A stretch of 64,000 nucleotides of DNA from Methylomonas subterranea (GTDB taxonomy: Bacteria; Pseudomonadota; Gammaproteobacteria; Methylococcales; Methylomonadaceae). This document shows, one piece after another, positions 8,886-18,074 of the stretch. Every line of letters begins with the position of its first letter. Position 1 is the stretch's first letter. The notes below the pieces were generated by a model, which made no database searches, was not told where the DNA came from, and saw only the letters and a list, made by a program, of their open reading frames with translations. The DNA lies in the NCBI RefSeq assembly GCF_024505185.1, contig NZ_JANIBJ010000016.1, positions 1 to 64,000 of the forward strand. Reading direction: 5' to 3'. The position numbers were made by a program, and so were the translations under genes.

Positions 8886-8916
8886 GATGCGCCGCCCGTT
8901 GGTTGGCGCATCCTAC
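8886..8916 (-). repeat. REP sequence, right copy, GTAG-headed on the minus strand
   Basis: Read on the minus strand it starts GTAGGATGCGCC and forms a perfect 8-base stem (GATGCGCC with GGCGCATC). It begins 8 bases after the transposase stop and is inverted relative to the copy at 8280-8310. Confidence 0.9.
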
Positions 8917-8957
8917 GGGCTGCAAAGCTCCCGAGCCAATTAGCATACCTTATGGCC

Positions 8958-9272
8958 TTATTTTAACCTGCCTCCTCTGATAGCCCTATTGCGCAGTTCA
9001 ATTATCCATTCGTTATTTATTTCAGATAGGCAGTCTTCTAATGGCCAATCGGGTGCAGTTTCTATTAAATGAACAAAAGATGAAGCCAAGCCAAAACATC
9101 CGTCTGATCCAAATAATTTAACTAAAATCCTAGCCTCTTCGTTAGTTATCGGTTTCGTTATTGATCGGTAAAGGTTTTCATAACAACGAATTAAATCTGG
9201 GTCCAAATTATTTTCGGATGGCAATGGGCCGAGTTTTTCTAAATCAAGAATTTGCTGCCTTATTTTTTTCAT
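8958..9272 (-). CDS. Small hypothetical protein, possibly immunity-like
   Basis: The frame encodes 104 residues of soluble protein without signal peptide or membrane segment. The stretch GCFGLASSFVHLIETAPDWP followed by NNEWIIELRNRA looks like a real folded domain, and the composition is noticeably more AT-rich than the neighbouring genes. Small orphan proteins of this kind are often immunity or antitoxin genes left by polymorphic-toxin loci, but no toxin fragment is seen here, so this is inference only. No good ribosome-binding site precedes the ATG. Confidence 0.55.
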   Translation of the reverse strand: MKKIRQQILDLEKLGPLPSENNLDPDLIRCYENLYRSITKPITNEEARILVKLFGSDGCFGLASSFVHLIETAPDWPLEDCLSEINNEWIIELRNRAIRGGRLK

Positions 9273-9305
9273 ATTTATTGCTTGTTTATCAATTCAAGGC
9301 CATAA

Positions 9306-9342
9306 GGTGCGCTGACTATAGGGTGACGCCGTCAGGCGCACC
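9306..9342. repeat. REP-like imperfect palindrome
   Basis: GGTGCGCTGAC pairs with GTCAGGCGCACC (one bulged base) around a 14-base loop. It lies 33 bases upstream of the small hypothetical gene, within the repeat-rich patch next to the transposase. It is not the same sequence as the GTAG elements and could be a different REP family or a structured leader. Confidence 0.5.
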
Positions 9343-9492
9343 GTTCGCGATCGTTGCGCCTCGCATGGCTCGGCACAACCTATAGGCAGTCGCACATTTT
9401 TGGGATTACAGCTGGCAGCTTTAGATCAATCAACAGACCTTCGCCATAAAAACCATCTGTCCACTTTTGGCCGACCGCCGACGGTCAGTTAA

Positions 9493-9582
9493 GTAGGTCG
9501 GAATAAGCCGGTAGGCGTTTCCGGCAAAGCTTTTGCAATTTGTCTCATTCCGCCGGAAACGCTATCGCTTATTCCGGCCTGC
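9493..9582. repeat. Inverted pair of GTAG-type REP sequences
   Basis: The left arm begins GTAGGTCGGAATAAG (9493) and ends CGTTTCCGGC (9525). The right arm, at about 9552-9582, is its inverted copy (GCCGGAAACG ... CTTATTCCGGCCTGC). About 26 bases separate the arms. This is a BIME-like arrangement, and the words differ from the pair flanking the transposase. The rest of 9273-9835 has no gene that I can support. Confidence 0.7.
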
Positions 9583-9835
9583 ATCCCGCATGTTCCCAAG
9601 TACCAGCTTTTCGGCATTAATGCCATTGGCAGAGGATTAAACATTTGGAAGCTTTATTTTTCAGACCAAGTCCAGCTTCTGAGTATCGCCATTGATCAGA
9701 ATTCTCCCCGGTGAAAGGTGATCCGGTAGGCCATTGGAAAGGCCAAAAATAAAAGCAATGCGTATCCAAAATCTTGAGTCTGCAGCAAACCAAATGATTG
9801 GCGGTAATGGTGCTTTCCGGAATTCACCAGGTTTT

Positions 9836-12800
9836 TTAGCCCATAAAGCGGGCATTAAATTGCGCCAGTGTCTCGGGGTTGCCGAACAAATAACCTTGAA
9901 AATAGCGGCAACCGCAATCGGTCAGATAGGCCTGCTGCGGCTCCGTTTCCACCCCTTCGGCGATGATTTGCAAATTCAGGCTGTCGCCCAAGGCCAAAAC
10001 GGTTCGTATGATCGCGGCATTATTCCCCTCGTTGCGCAATTCAGCGATGAAAGAACGGTCTATTTTCAATTGAGTCAGCGGCAAGCGCTGCAAATAGGCC
10101 AGCGAGGAATAACCGGTACCGAAATCGTCCATCGCAAACTCCACCCCCAGCTTATTCAGGGCCCGCATGACGGCTATGGCATTTTCCACATTACCCAGTA
10201 CCACGTCTTCGGTGATTTCCAGTTTCAAGCGCCGGGGATCCGCGCCGGTTTGGCGCAACAGGCTTTGCATCTGCCGCACAAAATCCTGCTGACTCAACTG
10301 TTTGGCGCTGATGTTTACCGCCAGACTCAATCCCGCCATCGCCGGCCGCCGGGCCCAGTTGGCCAATGCAGCGCAGGCCTCCCGCAAGGCGAAATTCCCC
10401 AGCGCCACTATCAAGCCGCTTTCCTCGGCCAGAGCAATAAACTCGGCCGGCGCCACGGTACCGCGCAAGGGATGATCCCAGCGCAGCAAGGCCTCCGCGC
10501 CAATCGCTCGCCGCTGCCGGTCGACTTGAATCTGATAAAACAATTTGAACTGGTTTTGCTCCAGGCCGCTGCGTAAGTCGGCTTCCAGCGCCGCCCGCTT
10601 GTTCAGTCCGGCCTGCATTTGCGGATCGAACAGACACAAGGTGTTGCGGCCGGCCTGCTTGGCTTGGTACATCGCCATATCCGCCTGCTTCAACAAATCC
10701 TCGCTGTTGACATCCAGCCCGTGAAACATCGCCACCCCTATGCTGGCGCTGGAATGATGTTCCACCAGGGACACGCCGCCGTCCGCATTGATTTGATGCA
10801 GGCGATAGACCTGGTTCATTTCCGCCAGAATCTTATTGCCGATTTTTTGCGCATTGACCGCCGCGATTTGCCTGTCCGCCGACAATTCTTCCAGCAGAAC
10901 CACAAATTCGTCCCCGCCATGCCGGGCAACTGTGTCCACTTCCCTGACCGAACGGCACAGGCGCTTTCCGGCCTCGATCAGCAACTGGTCGCCTAAATTA
11001 TGCCCCTGGGTATCGTTTAAAATCTTGAACCTGTCCAAATCCAAAAACATCACCGCGCCATGCCCGCCCTTGCGCTGATTGGCGGTTAGCGCGGCTTCCA
11101 TCTTCTCCAGCAATAAGCGGCGATTGGGTAAATCGGTCAGGGGATCGTAAAACGCCAGTTTATAAATACGCTCTTCATTCAACTTGCGTTCGGTAATATC
11201 GGTAAAGGTCACCACATAATGCGTCAGGCAACCCTCGCCATTCACCACCTTGATGATGGACAACCATTGCGGATAATGCAGACCGTCCTTGCGGCGGCTT
11301 TCCACTTCGCCTTGCCAGCATTGCTGGGTGTCGGTGTTATCCCAGATAGTCAAATTCAGGGCGGTTTGCCGGGGCCAGCACCCGATTTGCTCGGGGGTTT
11401 TGCCGATGCATTCTTCCGCCCGATAGCCGGTCAGCACGCTAAACATCAGATTGACGCGGCGGATGGTCTTATCGGCATCGGTGATCATGATGCCTTCCTG
11501 GCTGTTTTCGAATACCGACGCGGCCAGGGCCAGTTCGATTTCGCTTTGTTTGCGCTGCCTCTCGCGGTCGAAGTTATCCAGGGCATAGGACATATCGTTG
11601 ACCAAACCCGATAGCAGCGTGATGATATTGTCGCTAAAAAAATCCGTTTTTTCGGCATAGACCGCCAAGCCGCCGAAGATTTGCCGGTTTCGCAGCAAGG
11701 GAAACGCCGCAACGGATTTTATCCCCGCCTCCCTGGCGGCCTTGTGCCAGATTTGGGTACCGGCGTCGCTCAAAAAGTCGTTCTGGATACAGGCCTGCTT
11801 TTGGCGTATGGCATTGGCCAATACCGCATGACCGTAGGGCGAATCCGGGTCGATATCGATATGCAAGTTACTGACATAATTTGATTCATTGTCGCTATGC
11901 GCCGCGATTACGACACGACCCGTGGCGTCCAGCCTGCCGACAAACACCAGCCGCAACTGAATTTTTTCCGCCAGAATATTGCATATGCGCTTCAACAGGC
12001 TGCGCTCGTCGGCATCCCGCACAATGGCGGCCACGCTCTCCGTCCATGCCGCATACACCCGATTCAGCAGGTCCAGCTGCTGTTCCGAGGCCACCAAGGT
12101 ATCCAGCATATGATTCAGGGATAGCCCCAACTGGCTGATTTCGTCTCCGCCGCGCAATTCGCTACGCTCGCTACGCGAGCCGGTTTCTATCGCGGATGCC
12201 ACCGCCATCAAGGACTGCAGGGGTTTGATCAGGCTATTCGACAACCACAGCGACACCAACAACAAAATCAGCACGGTCGCCGCAATGAACTGCAAACCGA
12301 CCCAGGCGACCCTGCGTAAACTGGCCTGGGTGGCTTTTTGATCCAGTTCGATGCGGGCCCACCCTACCAGCCGCTGATTGACCATAATGGGCGCGGCCAC
12401 GTCTATCATATGCCGGTCGGCCAGCAACAAGGCGGGCTCCGGCGTCACTTGCTCCAGCAATTGCCGGCTTAGGGCATCGGTGACGTATAAACCGGTCTCG
12501 TCGTTTCTGCTGGAGGCCAACACCTGCCCGCGCGGCGACAGCACCAAGGCTCTGATCAGGTTAGGCGTTTTTTCGTAGCCTTGCAGCACCTCCCGCAAAC
12601 CCGCCACATCATTGGCCAACACCCAGGATCCGCTGCCGTTTGCCAAGCTATTGGCCAGGGTGTGCGCCCGCAATATCCCGGCCTGATCCAGAAAATTCTG
12701 TTGCTGTTTCAGCAACAAGCCGGCCAGTCCCAACATCATCAGTAAGGAAACCCCGCCGAATGCCAACGCCAGCCGACGGTGCAGGGATTGTCGGCCGAAG

Positions 12801-12844
12801 CGGCGCAAGACCTGCCAAGGGCGAAAGCGGGAAAAAGTATTCAC
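9836..12844 (-). CDS. Membrane GGDEF-EAL protein with HAMP, GAF and PAS domains
   Basis: The 1002-residue protein has a transmembrane segment at about 27-46, a periplasmic sensor region, a second transmembrane segment at about 182-203, then HAMP, GAF, PAS, GGDEF and EAL domains. The diguanylate cyclase motif is intact (RHGGDEF), and so are the phosphodiesterase motifs (GAEALLRWDHP, MDDFGTGYSS, KIDRSF, EGVET). It could therefore both make and break c-di-GMP. It starts at GTG 12844, and its start overlaps the stop of the PhnD-like gene by four bases (GTGA). This coupling suggests the periplasmic protein is its sensory partner. Confidence 0.93.
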   Translation of the reverse strand: MNTFSRFRPWQVLRRFGRQSLHRRLALAFGGVSLLMMLGLAGLLLKQQQNFLDQAGILRAHTLANSLANGSGSWVLANDVAGLREVLQGYEKTPNLIRALVLSPRGQVLASSRNDETGLYVTDALSRQLLEQVTPEPALLLADRHMIDVAAPIMVNQRLVGWARIELDQKATQASLRRVAWVGLQFIAATVLILLLVSLWLSNSLIKPLQSLMAVASAIETGSRSERSELRGGDEISQLGLSLNHMLDTLVASEQQLDLLNRVYAAWTESVAAIVRDADERSLLKRICNILAEKIQLRLVFVGRLDATGRVVIAAHSDNESNYVSNLHIDIDPDSPYGHAVLANAIRQKQACIQNDFLSDAGTQIWHKAAREAGIKSVAAFPLLRNRQIFGGLAVYAEKTDFFSDNIITLLSGLVNDMSYALDNFDRERQRKQSEIELALAASVFENSQEGIMITDADKTIRRVNLMFSVLTGYRAEECIGKTPEQIGCWPRQTALNLTIWDNTDTQQCWQGEVESRRKDGLHYPQWLSIIKVVNGEGCLTHYVVTFTDITERKLNEERIYKLAFYDPLTDLPNRRLLLEKMEAALTANQRKGGHGAVMFLDLDRFKILNDTQGHNLGDQLLIEAGKRLCRSVREVDTVARHGGDEFVVLLEELSADRQIAAVNAQKIGNKILAEMNQVYRLHQINADGGVSLVEHHSSASIGVAMFHGLDVNSEDLLKQADMAMYQAKQAGRNTLCLFDPQMQAGLNKRAALEADLRSGLEQNQFKLFYQIQVDRQRRAIGAEALLRWDHPLRGTVAPAEFIALAEESGLIVALGNFALREACAALANWARRPAMAGLSLAVNISAKQLSQQDFVRQMQSLLRQTGADPRRLKLEITEDVVLGNVENAIAVMRALNKLGVEFAMDDFGTGYSSLAYLQRLPLTQLKIDRSFIAELRNEGNNAAIIRTVLALGDSLNLQIIAEGVETEPQQAYLTDCGCRYFQGYLFGNPETLAQFNARFMG

Positions 12845-13821
12845 GGGCTAACGGAATGCACGGTTTGGGAAAAGCGTTCTAAAAACGCCTGGACCGGCGC
12901 ATAAGTTCGATTGTCGGCGGCTTCGAAACGCGAGACGGGCACGGCGGCCAGCATGGCGCGACCGCTCTCGCTGTCCCGCAAGGAAAACAAGAAACCGGAA
13001 AATTTATCGACGACTTCGGCGGGTACGTCGTCCCGCACCACCCAGGCGTTGTTTAGCAGCGGCTCGGTTTGCCATTTCACGACCAATTCGCCGGCTTGTT
13101 GCGGATGTTCCGCCATAAATAATTTCCACGGTACCGGCCAGGTCGCCGCCGCCGCCACTTCCCCCATCAACACATTCATGATCGAAGATTCCTGCGAACC
13201 CACATAACGGTTTTCGATATCCCGGTTCACATCCAGGCCGTGAGTATGCAAAAAATATTGCGGCATCATGGTCGCCGCCAGCGCCGTTTTGGCCGGATAG
13301 GCCACCGCCTTGCCCTTGAGGTCGGCCACGCTGTCGATACCGCTATCCTTGCGCACCAATATGATGCCGCGAAAATCCTCGTCATCCGCCATTTTTCCGA
13401 ACACCCGGTAACCATGCTTCAGGGCGCCGATAGTTTGATATGGATTGGGCATGGCGATAGCAAAATGCCGGCCATAGAGTTTTTTATCGAACTCCTCATA
13501 ATTGCGCGACGCCTCCAGTTTCAACTCGACCTCCGGCATCCGCTGATTGATGTATTCGACAATCGGCCCATACACTTCGAACAAGCGCTTGGGGTTATGC
13601 AAGGGATGCACGCCGACGATGTACTCGGTGACCTGCTTTAAGGGTTGAGAACTGAAACTCGGCTGATATCCGCTTGCCGAATCCGCGCTCAAGTAATCCC
13701 GCAGCCGATGGATCCATTCCCAGGGCTCGACAGCTTTCAACGGCTCCGCGCGCGCCACGTCCGGCCCGCCCAGCCAGATCGAACAGCACAACAGCAGAAT
13801 CCGCCCCGCACTCGGCATCAC
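12841..13821 (-). CDS. PhnD-like periplasmic phosphate/phosphonate-binding protein
   Basis: The protein has 326 residues with a signal peptide ending VARA (about residue 25). The body matches the PhnD/SsuA-like group of solute-binding proteins (IVGVHPLHNPKRLFEVYGPIVEYINQR, DLKGKAVAYPAKTALAATMMPQYFL, SQESSIMNVLMGEVAAAATW). No ABC permease or ATPase lies nearby. Instead the gene overlaps the GGDEF-EAL gene, so it is probably a ligand sensor for c-di-GMP signalling rather than an importer component. The ligand is unknown. Confidence 0.85.
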   Translation of the reverse strand: MMPSAGRILLLCCSIWLGGPDVARAEPLKAVEPWEWIHRLRDYLSADSASGYQPSFSSQPLKQVTEYIVGVHPLHNPKRLFEVYGPIVEYINQRMPEVELKLEASRNYEEFDKKLYGRHFAIAMPNPYQTIGALKHGYRVFGKMADDEDFRGIILVRKDSGIDSVADLKGKAVAYPAKTALAATMMPQYFLHTHGLDVNRDIENRYVGSQESSIMNVLMGEVAAAATWPVPWKLFMAEHPQQAGELVVKWQTEPLLNNAWVVRDDVPAEVVDKFSGFLFSLRDSESGRAMLAAVPVSRFEAADNRTYAPVQAFLERFSQTVHSVSP

Positions 13822-13945
13822 TCATCACTCTCCGGCATATTCATCGGCATCGCATCGCTCAGACATTGCAAATTATGGTTCCGAAACATTCTAACCGCTA
13901 TTTCTGACTACAATTGCCATTGCATTCGCCTCCGGAGCACTAAAC

Positions 13946-16900
13946 ATGAATCACGTTCGCATATTTACGCTATTTCTGTTGCTGCTTTGTCAGCCTCATG
14001 CGGCCGCCGGGTTTGACGACAAATCCGTGCCGGAGGTCTTAAAGGCCTGGATACCCTGGGTTTTGTCTGATCAAGCGCAATTCGACTGCCCGTTTTTCCA
14101 TAACGACTTTCAGCAAAAAAACTGCAGCTGGCCGGGGCCGCTAAAGCTGGAATTGCAAGATGGAAACGGCAGCTTCAGCGGCGAATGGACCCTGTATCAA
14201 CCCGCCTGGATAAGCCTGCCCGGCGACAGCCGGCATTGGCCGCAACAAGTATCTATCAACCAAAAGCCGGCGGTGGTGACAGCCCGCCAAGACAAACCCG
14301 CCATTTGGATGCCGGCCGGGCAGTATCAAGTCAGCGGCACATTCAATTGGGACAAGCTGCCGGAAAGTCTGGCTATCGCCGACGACTCCGGTTTGATACA
14401 GCTCAGCCTGAACGGTAAATCCGTAGCCTATCCGCGCCTGGACCAAGGCGCGCTATGGTTGCGAAACCAAATCGACACGTCCGCCGCCACTCAACAGGAT
14501 AGTCTGGATATACAAGTCTTTAGACAAATCATGGACGACAATCCCTTGCAGGTGTCCACCCGTCTGGAACTGAACGTGTCCGGCCGGGCGCGGGAAATCA
14601 GTCTGCCTTACGCTCTGTTGCCATCCTTCATTCCCGTTCTGCTGGACAGCCCGCTGCCGGCGCGCCTGGAAGCCGATGGTCGTCTGTTGCTGCAAGTTCG
14701 CCCCGGCCACTGGCGGATCGGCTTGCTGGCCCGCCACCCGCAAGCCCTGTCGCAACTAGACCTGAGCATTCAAGACCCGACTTGGCCGGAATCCGAACTG
14801 TGGGCCTTTCAAGCCATGCCGGGCCTGCGCTTGGTGGAAATCGAGGCCTTGCCGGCGGTGGACCCCAGCCAAACCAACCTGCCCGAGGAATGGCAACATC
14901 TGCCTACTTATCAAATCAAACAGGGACAAAGTATGCGGTTTAAATTGATTCGCCGCGGCGATCCGGAACCGGAGCCCAATCAACTGAGCCTGCAACGCAA
15001 GCTCTGGCTGGACTTCGACGGCGCCGGTTATAGCGTCAGCGACCAAATCAACGGCAAAATGAGCCGGGACTGGCGCTTGAATGCCTTGACCGATACCCGC
15101 TTGGGGCAAGTTCTGCTGAACGGCCAAAATCAACTGATCACTCAATTGAGCGATAAGCGGCAAGGCGTTGAAGTGCGCCGGGGCGACATTCAATTGCAAG
15201 CCGACAGCAGAATTGAAGCCGGCATTACCCAGCTGAATGCAGTCGGCTGGCAAGAATCCTTCCAAAGCGCGCAAGCGGAATTGAACATTCCGCCCGGCTG
15301 GCGCCTGCTGGCCGTGGGCGGAGTGGACAACGATCCCGACAGCTGGCTGAGCCGTTGGAGTTTGCTGGATCTGTTTTTAGTCTTGATCGTGGCGTTGGCG
15401 GTTACCCGTCTGTGGTGTTGGCAATGGGGTCTGCTGGCCTTGTTAAGCCTGACCCTGTTCTGGCACGAGACGGAAGCCCCCCAATGGATATGGCTGCATA
15501 CCCTGGCGGCCCTGGCCTTGTTGAAAGCCTTGCCGGAGAATCGTTTTTCCCGCTGGGTCAAGTGGTATCGAAACCTGTGTTGGCTCGGTCTGGCGATCAT
15601 CGTGATTCCCTTCATGATCGCGCAAATCCGCTTCGGGATTTATCCGCAACTGGAACGGCCCTGGCAACCGATTCAACCCAGTCCGTATGCTGCCCAAGGC
15701 ATGGTGGCCGGCGAGGACTATGCCGAGGAAAGTTTGTCCATGGCCGCGCCCGCCTCATCCGCGCCACGGGTAGCCAGAAAACTGATGGGCAAGGCCTATT
15801 CCTCCGTGGCCGACGCCGTCGGCGCCGCCAACTTCGACCGCATCGACCCGGAAGCCAATTTGCAAACCGGCCCCGGCCTCCCGCAATGGCAATGGCAAAC
15901 CGTGCATTTGTCCTGGAACGGCGCGGTAGACAGCCAACAACAGCTCCGGCTGTGGTATTTGTCGCCGACCTGGAACTTGTTGCTGCACATTCTGCAAGCC
16001 CTACTGGCCGCGTTGTTGAGCTTAAAAATGCTCAACTTGATCGATAAGCAATGGCGTATCGGCTGGCCTAACTTGACAGCCTGGCTGCTGTTGCCGCTGC
16101 TGGTCGCTCCCACGGGAGACAGTTGGGCCGACATGCCCGATCAGGCACTGTTGGATCAATTGAAAGCCCGGCTGCTGCGGGCGCCCGAATGCCTGCCGTC
16201 CTGCGCGCAAATAGCCGATATGACTATCCATATCAAACCGGACGACATGCGGATCGAGCTGTCGATTCACGCGAGGGAAGCGCTTGCACTGCCCTTGCCG
16301 GCTCAACTGAAGCAGTGGTTTCCCGAGCAGATCAGCAACGACGGCCATCCCGCCCAAACCCTGCTCAGACAAGACGACGGCACACTTTGGCTAGGTCTGG
16401 AGCGGGGCGTGCACCAGGTGATATTACGAGGCCGGCATACCCCCCAATACAAATTCACCTTACCGTTGGCCTTGCCACCGCAACGAACGCAAATCGACAG
16501 CGAGGGCTGGCGGGTCGACGGGCTTTACGAGGACGGAAAAACCGGCCCGCAACTGGAATTTACCAGGCTGAACCCCGAGGCGAATCAAGCCGCCGATCAT
16601 ACGCCGCAAACCGCCATGCCGGCCTTTGTGCGGATTGAAAGAACCCTGCAACTGGGCCTGGACTGGCGCATCGCCACCCGGGTGGTCAAACTGGCCGGCA
16701 GCGACGGCCCAGTGGTATTGGAGCTGCCGCTGTTGGCGGGCGAAGCCGTCACCAGCGCCCAAATTCGCGTCAAGGATGGCAAGGTGCTGGTCAACCTGCC
16801 GGCCGGCCAAACCAGCCTGGAATGGCAATCGCTGCTGGAAAAACGCGAACAGTTGCAACTGACCGCCGCCGACAATCCGGCTTGGAGCGAATTGTGGCGC

Positions 16901-17977
16901 GCCGACGTCAGCCCGATCTGGCATTTACAGCCCAGCGGCATCGCCGTAGTGCATCATCAGGATCAACAGGGCGCATGGTTGCCGGAATGGCGACCCTGGC
17001 CGGGCGAAAGCGTAAGCCTGCATATCAGCCGGCCGCAAGCCGTGCCGGGCTCGACCCTGACCATAGACAAAAGCCAGCTGAGCGTCGTTCCGGGTAAGCG
17101 CAGTCAACAGGTCAGTCTGGAAATTCAGTTGCGGAGTTCCAAGGGGGGCCAACACAACCTGCTTTTGCCGCCGCAAGCCGTGCTGCAAAGTGTCGCTATC
17201 GACGGTGTGGTTCAACCGGTGCGGCAAAAAGAGCGGACCGTGACCCTGCCGATACGACCGGGCGCGCAACAAATTGCTCTGAGCTGGCAAACCCCGAGCG
17301 AACAATCCCCGCTATTGACTACCCCGGAGGTCGATTTGGGCATTGCCAGCGTCAACAGCCATCTCCGAGTCAGTTCCGGCGAGGATAGATGGGTGCTGTT
17401 GACCTTCGGCCCCAAATTCGGCCCAGCCGCGTTGATTTGGGGTTTACTGCCCGTCTTGTTGCTATTGGCCGCAGGCCTGGACAAAACCAACCTGACCCCG
17501 TTAAAAACCCGGCATTGGTTTTTATTGCTGCTGGGCCTGAGCCAAATCCATATTGCCGCCGGCCTAGTGGTGGTCGGCTGGATTTTTGCGCTGGGCTGGC
17601 GGGAAAAATTCAGCCCGCAAACCCGGGGCTATTTTAATCTGGCGCAAGTCGGCTTGGGGCTGTTGACACTGCTTTCGGTGTCATTGTTATTTAGCGCCGT
17701 CCAGCAAGGCCTACTCGGCGCACCGGATATGCAAATTACCGGCAATCAATCCACGCCGCAAAACTTGAACTGGTACCAAGACCACAGCACGGCCAGTTTG
17801 CCGACCGCAACCGTAATAGCCCTGCCGTTGACGGTTTATCGCCTGTTGATGTTGGGCTGGTCTTTATGGATGGCCTTGGCGCTGTTGAATTGGCTGCAAT
17901 GGGGCTGGTCCTGCTTTGCGCGGGGCGGCATCTGGAAGCATAAGACCGCCTCCTTGCCGGCAAAAACATCCGAATGA
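13946..17977 (+). CDS. Very large membrane protein of unknown function (1343 residues)
   Basis: A cleavable signal peptide (MNHVRIFTLFLLLLCQPHAAA) is followed by a long beta-rich, tryptophan- and glutamine-rich periplasmic part of about 440 residues. Next come a helical membrane region at about 468-560, a short linker, more membrane helices at about 675-735, a second large periplasmic region at about 740-1165, and C-terminal helices up to 1330. Repeated jelly-roll-like phrases such as LELQDGNGSFSGEWTLY suggest domain duplication. I do not recognise a family with a known role. GGAG lies 9 bases before the ATG. It is a single-gene unit closed by a strong terminator. Confidence 0.85.
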   Translation: MNHVRIFTLFLLLLCQPHAAAGFDDKSVPEVLKAWIPWVLSDQAQFDCPFFHNDFQQKNCSWPGPLKLELQDGNGSFSGEWTLYQPAWISLPGDSRHWPQQVSINQKPAVVTARQDKPAIWMPAGQYQVSGTFNWDKLPESLAIADDSGLIQLSLNGKSVAYPRLDQGALWLRNQIDTSAATQQDSLDIQVFRQIMDDNPLQVSTRLELNVSGRAREISLPYALLPSFIPVLLDSPLPARLEADGRLLLQVRPGHWRIGLLARHPQALSQLDLSIQDPTWPESELWAFQAMPGLRLVEIEALPAVDPSQTNLPEEWQHLPTYQIKQGQSMRFKLIRRGDPEPEPNQLSLQRKLWLDFDGAGYSVSDQINGKMSRDWRLNALTDTRLGQVLLNGQNQLITQLSDKRQGVEVRRGDIQLQADSRIEAGITQLNAVGWQESFQSAQAELNIPPGWRLLAVGGVDNDPDSWLSRWSLLDLFLVLIVALAVTRLWCWQWGLLALLSLTLFWHETEAPQWIWLHTLAALALLKALPENRFSRWVKWYRNLCWLGLAIIVIPFMIAQIRFGIYPQLERPWQPIQPSPYAAQGMVAGEDYAEESLSMAAPASSAPRVARKLMGKAYSSVADAVGAANFDRIDPEANLQTGPGLPQWQWQTVHLSWNGAVDSQQQLRLWYLSPTWNLLLHILQALLAALLSLKMLNLIDKQWRIGWPNLTAWLLLPLLVAPTGDSWADMPDQALLDQLKARLLRAPECLPSCAQIADMTIHIKPDDMRIELSIHAREALALPLPAQLKQWFPEQISNDGHPAQTLLRQDDGTLWLGLERGVHQVILRGRHTPQYKFTLPLALPPQRTQIDSEGWRVDGLYEDGKTGPQLEFTRLNPEANQAADHTPQTAMPAFVRIERTLQLGLDWRIATRVVKLAGSDGPVVLELPLLAGEAVTSAQIRVKDGKVLVNLPAGQTSLEWQSLLEKREQLQLTAADNPAWSELWRADVSPIWHLQPSGIAVVHHQDQQGAWLPEWRPWPGESVSLHISRPQAVPGSTLTIDKSQLSVVPGKRSQQVSLEIQLRSSKGGQHNLLLPPQAVLQSVAIDGVVQPVRQKERTVTLPIRPGAQQIALSWQTPSEQSPLLTTPEVDLGIASVNSHLRVSSGEDRWVLLTFGPKFGPAALIWGLLPVLLLLAAGLDKTNLTPLKTRHWFLLLLGLSQIHIAAGLVVVGWIFALGWREKFSPQTRGYFNLAQVGLGLLTLLSVSLLFSAVQQGLLGAPDMQITGNQSTPQNLNWYQDHSTASLPTATVIALPLTVYRLLMLGWSLWMALALLNWLQWGWSCFARGGIWKHKTASLPAKTSE

Positions 17978-17979
17978 AA

Positions 17980-18013
17980 AAAGCCCGGATAGCTGGCGAG
18001 CTATCCGGGCTTT
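17980..18013. terminator. Strong bidirectional terminator hairpin
   Basis: A perfect 15-base stem (AAAGCCCGGATAGCT and its complement) closes a GGCG loop. It sits 3 bases after the large membrane-protein stop and serves the convergent chemoreceptor gene as well, with an A-tract on the left. Confidence 0.93.
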
Positions 18014-18074
18014 CCGCGCCGGCATCCCTATTCGGCATCGGCCCATGCGGGCCGCCCGTTTGTCGAAGGTTAAG

